A stretch of DNA of 64,000 bases from Glandiceps talaboti (lineage: Eukaryota > Hemichordata > Enteropneusta > Spengelidae). The stretch covers positions 15,463,501-15,527,500 of the forward strand of contig NC_135553.1 of NCBI RefSeq assembly GCF_964340395.1, in the 5' to 3' direction. The position numbers and the translations under genes are program-made. The notes under the pieces are model-generated. The model was not told where the DNA came from. It saw only the letters and a program-made list of their open reading frames with translations, and made no database searches. This document shows, piece after piece, positions 1 through 14,000 of this stretch (its first letter is position 1; each line of letters starts with the position of its first letter).

Positions 1-3000
1 AGACACATACAAACAGATGCAGGTATGTACAAATAGTCTTAGGTTTTTTTTTTAATTCGTCAACTATTAAATGCATTAACATGATAAATGATAAAGACAT
101 GGCCAAAAGAAAATTCTTCATCTATGTCATGAGCTGACTTCAATGTGCATGTGAGATAGAAAAATTGAAGTGAAGTCCTAAACAAGAAGAGTTACTCCTA
201 AAAATCATTTGTAAATACGTCAAACCAAATATGAAATTTAAGCCATTAGCACACGTATCCTCTTCCCACCCCACCCCCACATGCTACAAACTCGCGTTTC
301 AACTTTTCTGGTTGCTTTAAGCCCAATTTCACGTAAATGCTGGAACTGAAACAGTTGAATACTCCAAAAATAATTACATCGCCTCACAATCGACGATAGA
401 ATAGTGTTGGCATTATTCTCCTTAACGCTTAAATGTTTACAATTCCATGTTCTGAATGTTTACCTTTTCTAAAAATCACATTCGATATGTCCATTTGAGT
501 TGTGTGCGTAGCATGATCACGAGGCAATAACGTGCTCGTAGTACAAGGACAGCTCGCTTTACGGAACAAACACACCTATGGGAAATGTCAAAAAAGTTAG
601 TCGTTTAAACACCCATGGCACAACGCTACGAACGAAACGAAATGTCTATTGGTTCTGGGTGGGTCTCCTTAAAATATATGAGTGAACTACCGAATAATGA
701 ATCGATAAATGTACATTACAATAAACAAATAATACGTTAGACTTGTCCTATGTTTTGTCCTGCTCAAACGATTATTGATGGCATTGTGCAAAGCCGATAA
801 ACTATCGTACAAAATTCACTTTTACACCTTACATCCATTATATGTGGGATTACATGAAAAGATGCTATCTAGTCCATTTCCACGAAATGATGTTATCTAC
901 ATCTAATCTGCATTCCAAGGAAGATTGATATGAGCACACTTTCTGCTGTTATGAATACTATCAATGTGTGTGTACTATTACATCATTAAAAATGCATGAG
1001 CATATCAGTTACAGAATTGCGATTGTGACCATTGATAATTTTATATCGAAACGTCAGGGAACATCTAGGTAAACGTATATCAAATTCAAGGGTAGGCAAA
1101 GTATGAAATCATCATATATATTTCACCATTTTCCTTTGAGTTTTGTGGTGTCGTTATTTTTGTGTTGGAAAGTACATACAGGTAGGCGACTATGCAGTCA
1201 TCGGCATGTGTAAAGTATTATAATGATCTCAATGGATGATTTAATCTACTCATCACAGGTAATTCAATTCGACAGGTTCAATGTATTCTTTGTGGCGGTC
1301 TAAGTGAGGTAATGGCAAGTTAGGAGACACGACTGTAAATAGTATGGCGACAGAATTATTATAACATATATAGATATGATCGATCACTAGTAGTCTTACC
1401 AGATATGCCGAGAAATTCTGTGACGGAAGTGAAATTTACATAATGGTTTGATTTTAATAGTCCTACCTCGGAAAGCAGCAATATCAAGGATAGAATTAAA
1501 TCTAACAAGTCTTCGTCGAAAATATGTATTCTCAATTAATATTGTGACTAATGTATGGGATTTTGTATTAATTTGACGCAGAAGGTACAGGTCTGGATCA
1601 AATATAAAGATACTAGCAAAAAGGCCATACCTGTTAACATATGGACAGATACGTCAAGTGTCTGTGTCTTTAAAATTGTTATACAAATATGGCCAACATT
1701 AAGTAAAACGTGATCTAATCAGCAACTTGATTTATAAATGTGTGTTTGGACCTTGTTTACTAAGTACCTGTGCACAAGATTTAACGGAAATTGGCCACAC
1801 ATAAATACCACAAAGTGCATGTGCTATACCCTGAATGTCAAGGACAGATCAGAGTCTTACATGTAAGCTTCCACCTGGTAATGTGGGTGGTAGACACTTG
1901 AATGGAGTCTCTATGTATTATAACTTTGAGTTATGCAGTAATTACTGATTGTTTTCAACAAATATGGTCAACATGTTGAGTGTTTACATTATGAGAAATG
2001 TATATTAAATTGTGTAATGTGAACTTTTATTTGGCAAGATTTGAGAGTATGTTGTAAAAGTTGCAATTTAGACAGGTTACTAGTGTTCCTATATTTGCTC
2101 CTGGGGTAATATACTCGTGCAATAATGACAGGATTGGTGTGAGAAAATGACTACAAAGAACACAAAAATATTGAATATTGAATATGAAAACAATAACTCT
2201 TTGTTGCTGAAATTTTGAATGAAAGCTTGTCCCTGACAAATTTGATGTACTCAACGGTATCACAATCTAACAACACAATGTATTAAAGCACTTCACTGCA
2301 ATGTTCAGCTTTTCTCTAATAGTGTGTAAACAAGATTCATGTCATAATTCAATAGCTTTGTGTCCTTTTCTCACATCAACCCAAACTATCAGCTGTGTAA
2401 TAACGCACCTGTTTGCTATTCTTGAACATTCCTTGCCTGTACATGGAATGTCCATCAAGCATTTTTGATATTAGACTAGTATTATACATTACTGGTGAAA
2501 ATATCGTTTGGTACCTCTTTTTGGTACCAGTCACCTTATCTGGTTCATGGACTACACACTATCAATCTTAGTAAAAAAACAAACTATTTTGATTAGTTTT
2601 AGTTTTTGAAATGAACTTTTAACTGTTGTGTGTATTTGGTGCAAGAAAATGACAATAGTACCAAGTCTTTAATTTACATCAAAAAAATTATTTTATGCCT
2701 TTGAATATTACAAGTACATACAACCAGAACTGAAAGTGTTAAAACTCAGGTTTTAACATGGATGCGAAAGTGAACAACTTATTAACAATTTATGACCAGA
2801 TCACATAGGCTATAAATATCATCTAACAGGAAACCGAAATAACAACGTCAATGCTAATTAAGGAGATGTCACTAATTATCTGTTTTACGATAATGTCAAG
2901 TTCATCAAAGGTCAGTACTAATGGCGACTTTAAATCTCTAAGGGGTTAATGTCCTTTGATTGAAACCTCCACGGCTCCATTTGAATACACAACATGTACA

Positions 3001-3122
3001 AGAGTGGCGAGAGCAATTTATCTAACATGTGCAGAGATGTCTATAGAGATCACTAAATATCGCTGAATCTCAACTGAAACTTTCAGTAGTTTACAGCTGT
3101 ACATGCATTGATGTACAACATC

Positions 3123-3469
3123 AAAGTGGCAATATGGATGAGGATTGGATATTTATTCTGGATTTTTAATTTACAAAACAATTTTATCGTGGTTTCCAAC
3201 TCAATGTGAAACAGCATATGCAAAGTTCTTGTTTGTAACTCAATCAGTTGCAAAAAAATTAATAAATGTGTAAAATGTTTGTTATTGAACCTACAATAAC
3301 AAACTTTCTTTCATACATTATTTAGCTTTTTGCGATGTATTGAGTTTCACACTCAGACTTAGTCTATGTTATTTCACATTGATTTTTCTAAGTAGGAAGC
3401 TATGATGAAATTGTTTTATAAATTAAAATCCAAAATGAATATCCAATCCTCATCCATATGGCCACTTTA
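3123..3469. mobile_element. Foldback (inverted-repeat) element
   Basis: The sequence AAGTGGCAATATGGATGAGG near 3124 returns in reverse complement near 3470 as AAGTGGCCATATGGATGAGG. The similarity continues inwards for roughly 100 bases on each arm (GGATTGGATATT, TTTTAATTTA, AAAACAATTT, TCAATGTGAAA). It has the shape of a MITE or foldback transposon with no coding capacity. The exact ends and target duplication were not resolved. Confidence 0.65.
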
Positions 3470-4359
3470 AGAAGTAGTATGCTTAGCAATCAAGATGAAG
3501 GTCTACTTTAAAGCTACACTAGCAGCAACTGGAGCATTTCTTAAAACTGTTTTGTTAGATATAATGACTATTAATCATAATAATGTACACCCTGAACAGT
3601 ACTGAATCACCTGTTGTGGGTAAACATATTCATGTCACTGTACACATACTTTGAGGCAATAAATCAAAGCAAATTAATTTTTGGGTCTGCACCCAAAAAT
3701 CAGTTCCCCAAAGCAATTACAATTTCAACCTATCACTGATCTACTTATGAATAGAAATCTACCTATAAATAACATGTATTATTGGTAATTTAAGCATTTT
3801 TGGTGAATGTACTATTGGTTGTTGGATCAAAAATATTACTCCAGTTACAGCTAGTGCAGGTTTAGGATTTTGTCTTCAAAAAGATCTTGTACAAAATTTG
3901 CATTTGTTCTTATTTTTAGTTGGAAGCTCACTACTAATAAGTGTCTGTAAGCTATACATTGTAAAAATGTATAATTATGTATGCCAAAAAAAACCTGTTT
4001 CTGGTCTTCACGCACATCACTTAAAATACCCTCACATAGGTCTTTTGTGTGTGTGTTTGTCCAGCTCATACAAAATGCAGATCCGTGGGGAAACACAAAA
4101 ATAACCCTCCCTACTTCAGTGAAGACAACTGCAGTGCCAATCATGAACAAGCAAATGGCATCTACTCCACATACACACTTGTTCTAAAGTACCATAGACC
4201 CTCCACCAATATCGGTGGAGGGTCTATGAAAGTACTAAATGTAGATGGTAGACTGAATGACAGGCTTGTTGAGAATAAAAAAATAAAGCTAAATTTTAAA
4301 AATTCCACATCATTACACCATTTTAGGCAAACTCTCCTGACCAGAAACAAATTTTTTTG

Positions 4360-4362
<3 letters not shown>

Positions 4363-4403
<41 letters not shown>
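4363..4403. repeat. (AT)n microsatellite
   Basis: An uninterrupted alternating AT run of about 41 bases. Confidence 0.97.
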
Positions 4404-4404
<1 letters not shown>

Positions 4405-5084
4405 CACAAGACACAAGAGATAAGTGTACTAATTTTAAATTACAAAATTCCAACTCTAGTTGAAGATCTGTGATATAAGTATACAGTAGTTTTCATTATA
4501 ACTTGGCAAATAAAAAAAAATAAAAAATTCCAGACTTTTTTCTCAAAACACTATTATGTCTAATGGAATAAATCATTCCCTGTGTGCAATTCACAATCTT
4601 CACTAGCAAATGTGTCTGTCTACTATAAAAAGTGTGTAAATTCCCTGTACAGCACCTCTTTTCATCTATCTTGTTGAAATCCATGAAAAGCTTAGATGTC
4701 AGTGAAGAATTTAATTAAATTAGAAATCTAGGCCATGTGGAAGGTATTTGTTAGAATGTGTATTACCTTTTAGAGTTCTGGCAAGTTTTTAAGTGTATAT
4801 TTCAAATAAACAGTATCAAAATATTTCTTGTTCTGATGAGTCAGATCTTTTCTGTTCTGTCTACAAGCTGTGCTTGATATCTCTAAAACTCTCTTTAATC
4901 TGTTTACACAACTCTGACAGTAATGCAACAGTGTTTGGATAGATAGTCATACGATCCCCTTTACCAGCACTCTCTCTTCGAAATGTAAACATTCATACAT
5001 TCTTTAGTGTTTTTTTCAGCTGTAAGGTGTACTCAAGAAAAAGATGACATTGTCCTTGACACTGCAGTAAGATAATTCTGTTCA

Positions 5085-8000
5085 TCACATTCCATAACTG
5101 GGCATTTTCCCGGAAATTCCAACAGATGGCATATCATCATCCTGGATACCAAGACTCTGCAGCACATAAATGATACTATGTTAGCTTTATATGAAATGAA
5201 TGATAGTTAGCTTTATATCAAATAAATGATAGTGTTAGCTTTATATCAAATAAATGATATAGTGTTAGCTTTATATCAAATGAATGATATAGTGTTAGTT
5301 TTATATGAAATAAATGATATAGTGTTAGCTTTGTATCAAATAAATGATATAGTGTTAGCTTTATATGAAATAAATGATATAGTGTTAGCTTTATATCAAA
5401 TAAATGATAGAGTGTTAACTTTATATCAAATAAATGATATAGTGTTAGCTTTATATGAAATAAATGATATAGTGTTAGCTTTATATCAAATAAATGATAT
5501 AGTATTAGCTTTATATCAAATAAATGATATAGTGTTAGCTTTATATCAAATGAATGATATAGTGTTAGCTTTATTTCAAATAAATAATATAGTGTTAGCT
5601 TTATATCAAATGAATGATAGAGTATTTTCATAAATTACGTATGCACAGGTATAATAATATCATTCCTCCAAATTTGTCTTCATTCAGCCACGAAATAATC
5701 ATAACATAAGGGTTATGGCATAACTCATCTGCTATTCGTGGAAACAAGGGCCCTTAGGTCATTCGAACTTTACTCATTTTAATAAAGACAAATATTGGGG
5801 AATACTATCGGAGTATTCCCTATCATGTCTTTGGGAATACTGTCGGAGTATTCCCTTGTGTGTCTATCTATATGGTTGACATTATACATGGCAGCAGGAA
5901 TGTTGATGAAAGTCGCTACCTTTAGCTTTCTGTTTCCTATACTAAATTTCAAGATGAAATTTTTATGGTTGATGTAACATTTGAGGAAGTTCATGTGAAT
6001 TCCAACCTCAACTGTGTGGGGTGAATTTCAAGCATACAGATATATGATACGGTGGTAAAACTTTGAAAGAGCTAGAAATTAACTTGATATACTTTTTTGA
6101 AAATCATTCATGGTTTCTGTCATTTTATTGAACCTAGCTGTAGTATGCATTTATATCTGGAATTTTGTGTAATAATTGTCTTAACCTTTTAACTTTTTAG
6201 TATCTTGTTGATGTTTGGGATTTCCGTAATAACTATGTCTGACATTTCAGTTTTCTTTGCCATTCCATCACATTATCAAACTATTCACACATTATATTGT
6301 AATAACAACATGGCACAACTCAGGGGAAATATGGGTTTACAACTTAAAAGCCCACTCTATATTACTATTAAAACTTAGGTGTGAAAAACAGTTGGTTGGC
6401 AAAGCTATAAAAAAAAAAGAGCTGCTCCAGAGTAAACAAATGCTTCTATGTAACCCTTATGGCTCCACTGATGAGATAACAGTAACCCTCTTCAGGTCAA
6501 GTCCATGTACAACTAAAAGACAGTGGGCATGGCAGGATTAATAGTTAATGACCCGGGATTGAAACATATCCCTTAAACAAAACATTGTAATACTTCCAGC
6601 ACATCTATGCAATGGAGATATTCTCTACCTCATTTATATTCAATACCACAAAACAAAAATGCAATTTCCAGACATAACAAGGTTACCATCAAAAGGAAGC
6701 GGTTTAATAACAGTCAAGCTAACAACCATCATTAGATTATATCCCCATGTAGGAAGAGGAAATCTAACAGCTGATTTTATTCTGAGTGGTTTTGTGTAAT
6801 CCCCTGATGTTCATCTCGCTCTGGGACTACACATAGCGTAGGCATACTCCATTTGACAAAGTGATTAATGAAATTTTCACAAGACATAGCTGAATAAATT
6901 TTCCATAATGTAATTACATAATGTTATCCTCAGACAGTAATTATTGTAGCCTTACAGTCGTTTTACATTGAGACATATCCTCAAGTCAAAAGCCAAGCTG
7001 GCATTAGTCTGCTCAAAATGAATTTAATACTGATGTCATTTTTATGGCAACCCAGCTTATATCACTGTCTAACACCTAAATTTAAGCTTCACACAGATTT
7101 TTGAACTGATGCTTCATTCCTGAAAATCACTCAAATCGTTTCATTTTCTCAACCAAAGATATACAAAATTATTTTGATTTCAGGAAATGTAACTTCTACG
7201 TAGTACAATATTTTTGACAACATACAGGAAAATAATGAGATATTATTCCAAATATTTAGCCAAGGAAAATGCAAATAAACCTGAGGGGTCTTGTTACTAT
7301 GAGTTGCTAGACGAGCAGTGACAAACCTACAGGTCACATCTTTTTACTGGCTGAATGAAGAAAAATGTGAGGAATAATATATAATATAATATAAAATAAT
7401 ATAATATAATATAATATAATATAATATAATATAATATAATATAATATAATATAATATAATATAATATAACACAATATAATATAATATAATATAACATACC
7501 TCTTCTTGTATAATTTATGAAAAATTAGGAAAACTAATGGTAATTTGGAACATTTTGACTCCTAATTTTGAGCACTGTAGAACCAGTGACAAAGACACTG
7601 GTTGTCATGATGTAGAATGACCAGTATAGTATGATACATAGCCATGGATACATTAATCAAGGCAACAATGATAGACTTACCTTTTGTACATATTGTGGAT
7701 TGACCATTATTTCTTGATCCATTTGTTTAATTCTCTCATCTAACTCAATACACTTCCTCATCTGTCAATGAAGCACAAAGAACTGGTCATTTCAAGTGAA
7801 TATTTATTTACTATCTAACTCGATACACTTCCTCATCTGTCAATGAAGCACAAAGAACTGGTCATTTCAAGTGAATATTTATTTACTATCTAACTCGATA
7901 CATTTCCTCATCTGAATGTGAAGCACAAAGAACTGGTCATTTCAAGTGAATATTCACACTGTTACGATAAATAAAAATATGTTCTAATACCATATAGAAA

Positions 8001-11000
8001 TTGCTTAGTGTAATATAAATCACATTTGCAGCAAATGTATCATTTATTTTTATTTAAATTATATGAGAGCCCTGATCATATCATCTTTATGCATCATTAG
8101 TTCTCTTCGGATTCAAAAGTGTCCATTCTGTATTTCTAATTACTTTTGACATATCTTCCATTTTAGTAGGCACTTATTTAAACAGAGTTTCAAGTATTTA
8201 ATTTTTGAGTTATGCAGTAAATACTCATTTTTGACAACAAATATGGCCGCCATATCACAAACAATGTGATGTGCATATGTCCCATGTGATATGTGCCAAG
8301 CGTGAATTAAATTGTTGAATATTGCAATGGATGTGTTCCAGATGGATGCATGCATGTACATATTAACACACACATGCACAAATGTACATATACACCAATA
8401 TATACATGCATAGTTCTCAGGGGGTGGGTGGTATATGGTGGTATTTATATATGATATGACTGGCATGACCAAATCTGAAAAGATTAACTGCAGCTATATG
8501 TACACGTTGTATACACTAAATATCAAAACAATGAGTGATTGCTTGATAAAAACAAAGTCAGCATGTACACAATATACATACACCAAATACCAAAACAACC
8601 TAATGAGTGATTCCTTGATAATAGCAAACTCAGCTGACCATGGTTGACAGATGAGACACCAACTGACACCTGATAAAATAACAGCTTCGATAAACGTTTA
8701 GAGTCATCAGCAAAAAACATTGAGGCAGAGTTGGGTAATCACCTGATGATACATTCCTTTTCATCATAGCGAATTAATTGAGCAGACATTGTGGCACGCA
8801 ATGAGCTATCTCAATTAAATATCAATCCTACTGATAAAATCTTTCTTCTGACATGATGTAATTTTAATATTTTAGCTTGATTGGATTTGCGATAAAATAC
8901 TTCATTTTAATTCAGTGTATATAAGTTCAGAGTACATGTATGTACTTTAAATTTGGATTAGCTGTAACTAGGAGTATTATTTTTTTTTGATCAGATAACA
9001 AAAAAATAATTCATTTACAATTGTAAGAATACCAGTAATTAAACATTGCCCATGTTAATTAGACGTCGATTTTAGTAATAATGTAACAGGTAGAAATTAT
9101 GATAATGTTGGGGTGCTCATTTTAGGGTATGTAACTACAAGTCAAGTACTGTGCTTTGACTAATTCCATATCATGTGTACAGCTACACAAATATGTTTAC
9201 CAACAGGTAATTCAATATTGTTCAGGTGTATGATATTAATAATAATGTTAACAATAACAATGTTAGTTTTTATATAGCGCTTTCCCACTCAGTGCTCAAA
9301 GCGCTTTACAATTATTACCCCTGGCTCGGCTCTATATTGGCACAACTGCCCTTTATATTTCCTTAACTCCCTGGGGAGCATACACTCCATTGCAGCCTTT
9401 ATAAGCACATAGGATTAAGTCATTAAATCTAACAAAACAGTTTCAAAAAAAATTCCAGTTGAACAGAGTTCTTTCAGAACAGCCAAATTGTTATTTTTCA
9501 TCACCAAATCGTAAAATGGTTACTTTATGCAAACGTGATAAAGTTACAAAATAAAGAAACAAATGTACATATGTCTTGTGTAAAATGTAAAATATCATAC
9601 CAGTGTTATGTACAATAACCTGTTTTGACCTTTGACCTTAAATATCAAGGTCAATTAATTCCATAATACATGAGTATAGGAATTTGCTTTTGCAATTCAC
9701 TCGGTTATTACCGTTAACATCACACATTTATTTATCTAACTCTGATGAAGACTGTGAATAAACATTGGTTTTTATTAAACAGCCTTGTAAGTTAAGAGCC
9801 TTGTGATTGGAACCAGTTGTGTTATCTTGCATCTGTCAAACTCTATAGACATAGAGTAAATCTGCATGTAATACAAGTTTTTTTGTACAAACTGGGAGCT
9901 TTTACGATAAAAGAAATTGTTCCCATTTGGTGAAATTTGACAAGATTGCAAAAATAAAGTGATGTACACATGCTGACATAATAACTTAACTTGTTGGGGC
10001 AGTACCTAAATCTCAATAACAGTAAAAAAAAAAAAAAAAGTAATGTCACTAGGAACATAAAATTTGTAAGCATTTTAAGTGCTTAAATCATCCATAAGCT
10101 ATCAAAATGTATAAAGTAACAATAAACCAGCCATAAAACAAATGATTTATAGTATGTGGCTTAATTAGGAAATTGCTAATGAATCCAACCAATTAATTAT
10201 ATGTCTATATATGTCCCTTTATATAATGATCATACCAACTTTGTACATTTACTACCAATTAATGTATCTATATAACCTTCCTAAGTAATCTATACTTTAT
10301 ATATTACCATTATACTACTTTGAGGGGGTGCCTTTATTTCGCTAGGAAAAAAGAATATGTTCAGAGAAGGTCAATAGTTGTCTGCATCCACTATATACTT
10401 TGCTACAATCACCATAGTAACAATAAGCACCCCATTCACCAGGAATTTTGAAGTTTTACCATCTCATCATTGCTATAGTAAAACTGTACCTTCATTATGT
10501 AAAACCCAGTATCAAGGTCAACAGCTTCAACTTTACACTTTCATTCTGTACAAACTCAGTATCAAGATGAAGTGCTTCAAACTTTACACTTTCATTCTGT
10601 ACAAACCCAGTATCAAGGTTAAGTGCTTCAACTGTACACCTTCATTCTGTAAAACCCAGTATCAAGATGAAGTGCTTCAAACTTTACACTTTCATTCTGT
10701 ACAAACCCAGTATCAAGGTCAAATGCTTCATGTGTACACTTTCATTCTGTACAAACCCAGTATCAAGGACAAGTGCTTCACACTGTACACTTTCATTCTT
10801 CAAAATCCAGTTCAAATCTGCCCAGATTATCAGCAAAAAGTTTTTAAAACGTAACGTTCATTTCAGATTCTAAGATTGTACAAGCATGTCCAATTTATCA
10901 TCCATTATCTCATTTTGTTTGAATGTCTATTATGTCTCTAGGGAAACCCATCCATCATGAACTTGTCATGTATGGATGAATCCCATACTCACAGACACCA

Positions 11001-14000
11001 TGAATAAAACACAGACAATTCCACTATTGAAGTATATTACATCCATTGGATTCAAATTATTACAGATTATATCAATCTTTCTCGCCTAATAAAATAAAAA
11101 TAAATAAATGCAGTTTCAAACGAAAATAGTGCCAATGGCATTGTAGCACAACTGTTCTGCTTATGTGTCATTTTGTTATCAAAATATTTATCCACTTGCC
11201 AACCATCCCTGTTGTTATCTTTGCTATATACACCATCATTTCACTGTTGCTAAGACTGTGGTTTAGTTGATAGCCATATATGTTAATTTTTTCTTCCGAA
11301 AAGGAAGAGATGTATTAGTTGGTGAAAAGTCTGTGTGTGTGCGTGTGTGTGTGTGTGTGTCTGTGTGTGTCTGTCTGTGTCATCGTTTTCTCCAAAACGG
11401 CTAGCTTATGAAATTTGGCACAAATGTTCCGTTGACTAATGGCAAGAACTGATTAGGTTTTAGTAAAAATCACATGAATATTAATGAGCAATTTGCATAA
11501 GTAATCGATCGATCATTTGGTAAACCAGGAAGCTACGGTACAGATATACATGCCGTTGTTCTACACTGAGAAAGACTCTGTTTTCAGGGGTTTCAAGTGT
11601 TTGTATTGATATTTTCGTTGAATCTGAAGATTATTACATCAGCAAGGAGTAGACTCAGGGGTTGCCTGATGTTTGAGGGCACCCCGTCACGGCGTACCTT
11701 ACAGACTAAGCAAGGAGGTGAGCACTGAAAATACACATCATCTGTAAGCTTCATTGCAAAAATATACAGTCACGATCGTCTGCTCACTTTACACCTTTCA
11801 CGCATCTATGATTTGGAGCAGATGGTGCGTCTGTCAATCTCAATCGAAACAAGAATATATACACTTTACCCAGGGACGAAGTAGGGCAATAATACCTTCA
11901 CTGTATTAAAGTTGTTCAACTGTTACGATGCATACCATGAAGTATGTAAACTTTCTGATGCGTAATAGCAATGATATGCGGGTTTAAATTTCATTCATTA
12001 TTTGCCGTGGAAACGGGTGTACATATCCCGGGTATGTAGGGGATCACGAAAGCTGAGTGCAGTCGAGGATAGCAAGCTCTCCTGGCATTTGAACAATGTT
12101 TTTTGACAAATAACTATCACTGGGACTTGAAAAAATCACAGATGTAGAGCTAAATTTCTTGCATAAATCATGAAATTGCAAGACTACCCTTACAGAAGGC
12201 ATTCAGTTTAAATCTGGTTTCATGAATGTTTTATTCATTTGCCTATCCATCCCGGTTATATCTTTGAATTATACATCATCATTTGGTAATTGCTATGGGC
12301 ATGGTCTTGTTGCTAGGCATATGTGCATTCACTTTCATTTCTGGATGTTTATCCGCTTGTCTATCAATCCCAGTTGTTATCTTTGCAATATACATCATCA
12401 TTTGGCTGTTGCTATGAGTATGGTCTTGTTGCTAGGCATACAAGAGATCACTTATTGGAGGTTTATTCACTTGTCTACCCATCCCTTTTATCTTTGCCAT
12501 ATATACACCATCACTTGGCTGTTACTATGGATGTGGTCTTGTTGCTAGGCATATAGTGTGACTTTCTGGATGTTTATCCACTTCTCTATCAATCATGTTA
12601 TCTTTCTAATATATACCATCATTTGACTGTTGCTATTGGTGTAGTCTTGGTGCTAGACATACATGTGACCATTTATTGGATGTTTATCCACTTATCTACC
12701 CATCCATGTTGTTATCTTTGCTCTTACACACCAACATTTGATTGTTGCTATGGGTGTGGTCCTATTGCTATGCATATTTGCACACATATTTTGAATGTTT
12801 GATCACTTGCCTACTCAATCATGTTGTTACTGTTGCAAAATATGCTAGCCATCATCAACAAACCCAGTTCTATTTTTCAAGGGGCGAGGCTGGCTTCTCT
12901 AACTTTTTATTTAAAGGTATGTGACATTCCAAATAGGATTGTTCAAAAACACCACTACAAGTAAATCATACACACTACATATTTATCACACTCTAAGGGA
13001 GTAAACAATGAATAAACATTAACACTATATGGAGTTTGTATAGTGACTTAATTGTGCGTGTAATTTAGCCATAAAATAAATCTAAATACAGTACTATTTC
13101 AAGGTTTATTTTGAGTTCTTTCAGAGCAGGCATTTTTCCACCGTACATGCCGTAGGAGGTAAAATTGTGGATTAGGTTAGAATCCTGGAGTGTAGAAGAG
13201 AATCACGCAGGGCTTAGCTTAATATGTTTTTGATCAGTATGCGATGAAGAGTAGCATATGATGGAAAACTTAGCATGCAACGCATGTAGTTACAGAAATA
13301 TAATTATGATAGTGTTTTCCCCTGTATGTATGGATAATGGCAATATTAACATGCAAAACATGCAGTCATAGATTTTAACTAAAGTGTTTTTATCGGTAAA
13401 TATGACTAACGTAAATCATGTTACTAATTACAAGGATACATTCCACATGTGTTAATTACTTTATAATATCCATCACATCAAGACATTTTTAATATAGTTA
13501 CATATGTACTAGAGATTACTTGCTCTGGTGCATGTGCTTACAAGTAGTATGTTCACTGCAGTGCAATACCGAAAACATTATTACACACCTGCATCTAAAT
13601 GATATGCAAATGAGGACACGATCGTTTGTTCTACAGAAAGGCATGTGATCGCATAGTATCATTTTTAAAGAAATTTGTTGTTTCAGATAAATATATAATG
13701 TAATAATAACAGAACCCCATGCCATGTGAGTGTCAGTGTTGGTACTCTGGGATATTTACACTCGTGCTTGCAGTGCTTTCTGCTGCACTTTCATGTGCTA
13801 CGCTTGTCAAAGTACTGCTGCAGAGAACACAGCAAGCACTCATGCAAATACCCGAAGTACACTGCACTTGCACTTGCATGTCATGGCATTGTCATATTAT
13901 AATACATTATATGAATTTATATCACTGAGTTGTTCGTTCTTCCAATCATTCGTCATCGTTATACATTTATCTTTGCATACACTCTAGCTATTTTACACGA

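Larger units (their letters stand above)
1..5084. other. Region without a recognisable gene (3' side of COPS3)
   Basis: I see no protein-coding exon on either strand. Open frames are short and resemble nothing I know. The stretch holds an inverted-repeat element at about 3123-3469 and an (AT)n microsatellite at 4363-4403. The COPS3 3' UTR must run leftwards from 5084. A weak minus-strand polyadenylation hexamer (ATTAAA, read as TTTAAT on the plus strand) is at 4710-4715, but I cannot tell whether it is used. Confidence 0.5.

Noticed and set aside
5174-5630. CRISPR-like regular array
   Set aside because: The whole 30-bp unit repeats with no variable spacers, and the context is a eukaryotic intron.
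5218-5633. Overlapping open frames of about 135 codons on both strands
   Set aside because: They are products of the 30-bp minisatellite, whose period is a multiple of three; no non-repeat sequence supports a protein.
10378-10854. 158-codon open frame
   Set aside because: Covers a 57-bp tandem repeat and resembles no protein.
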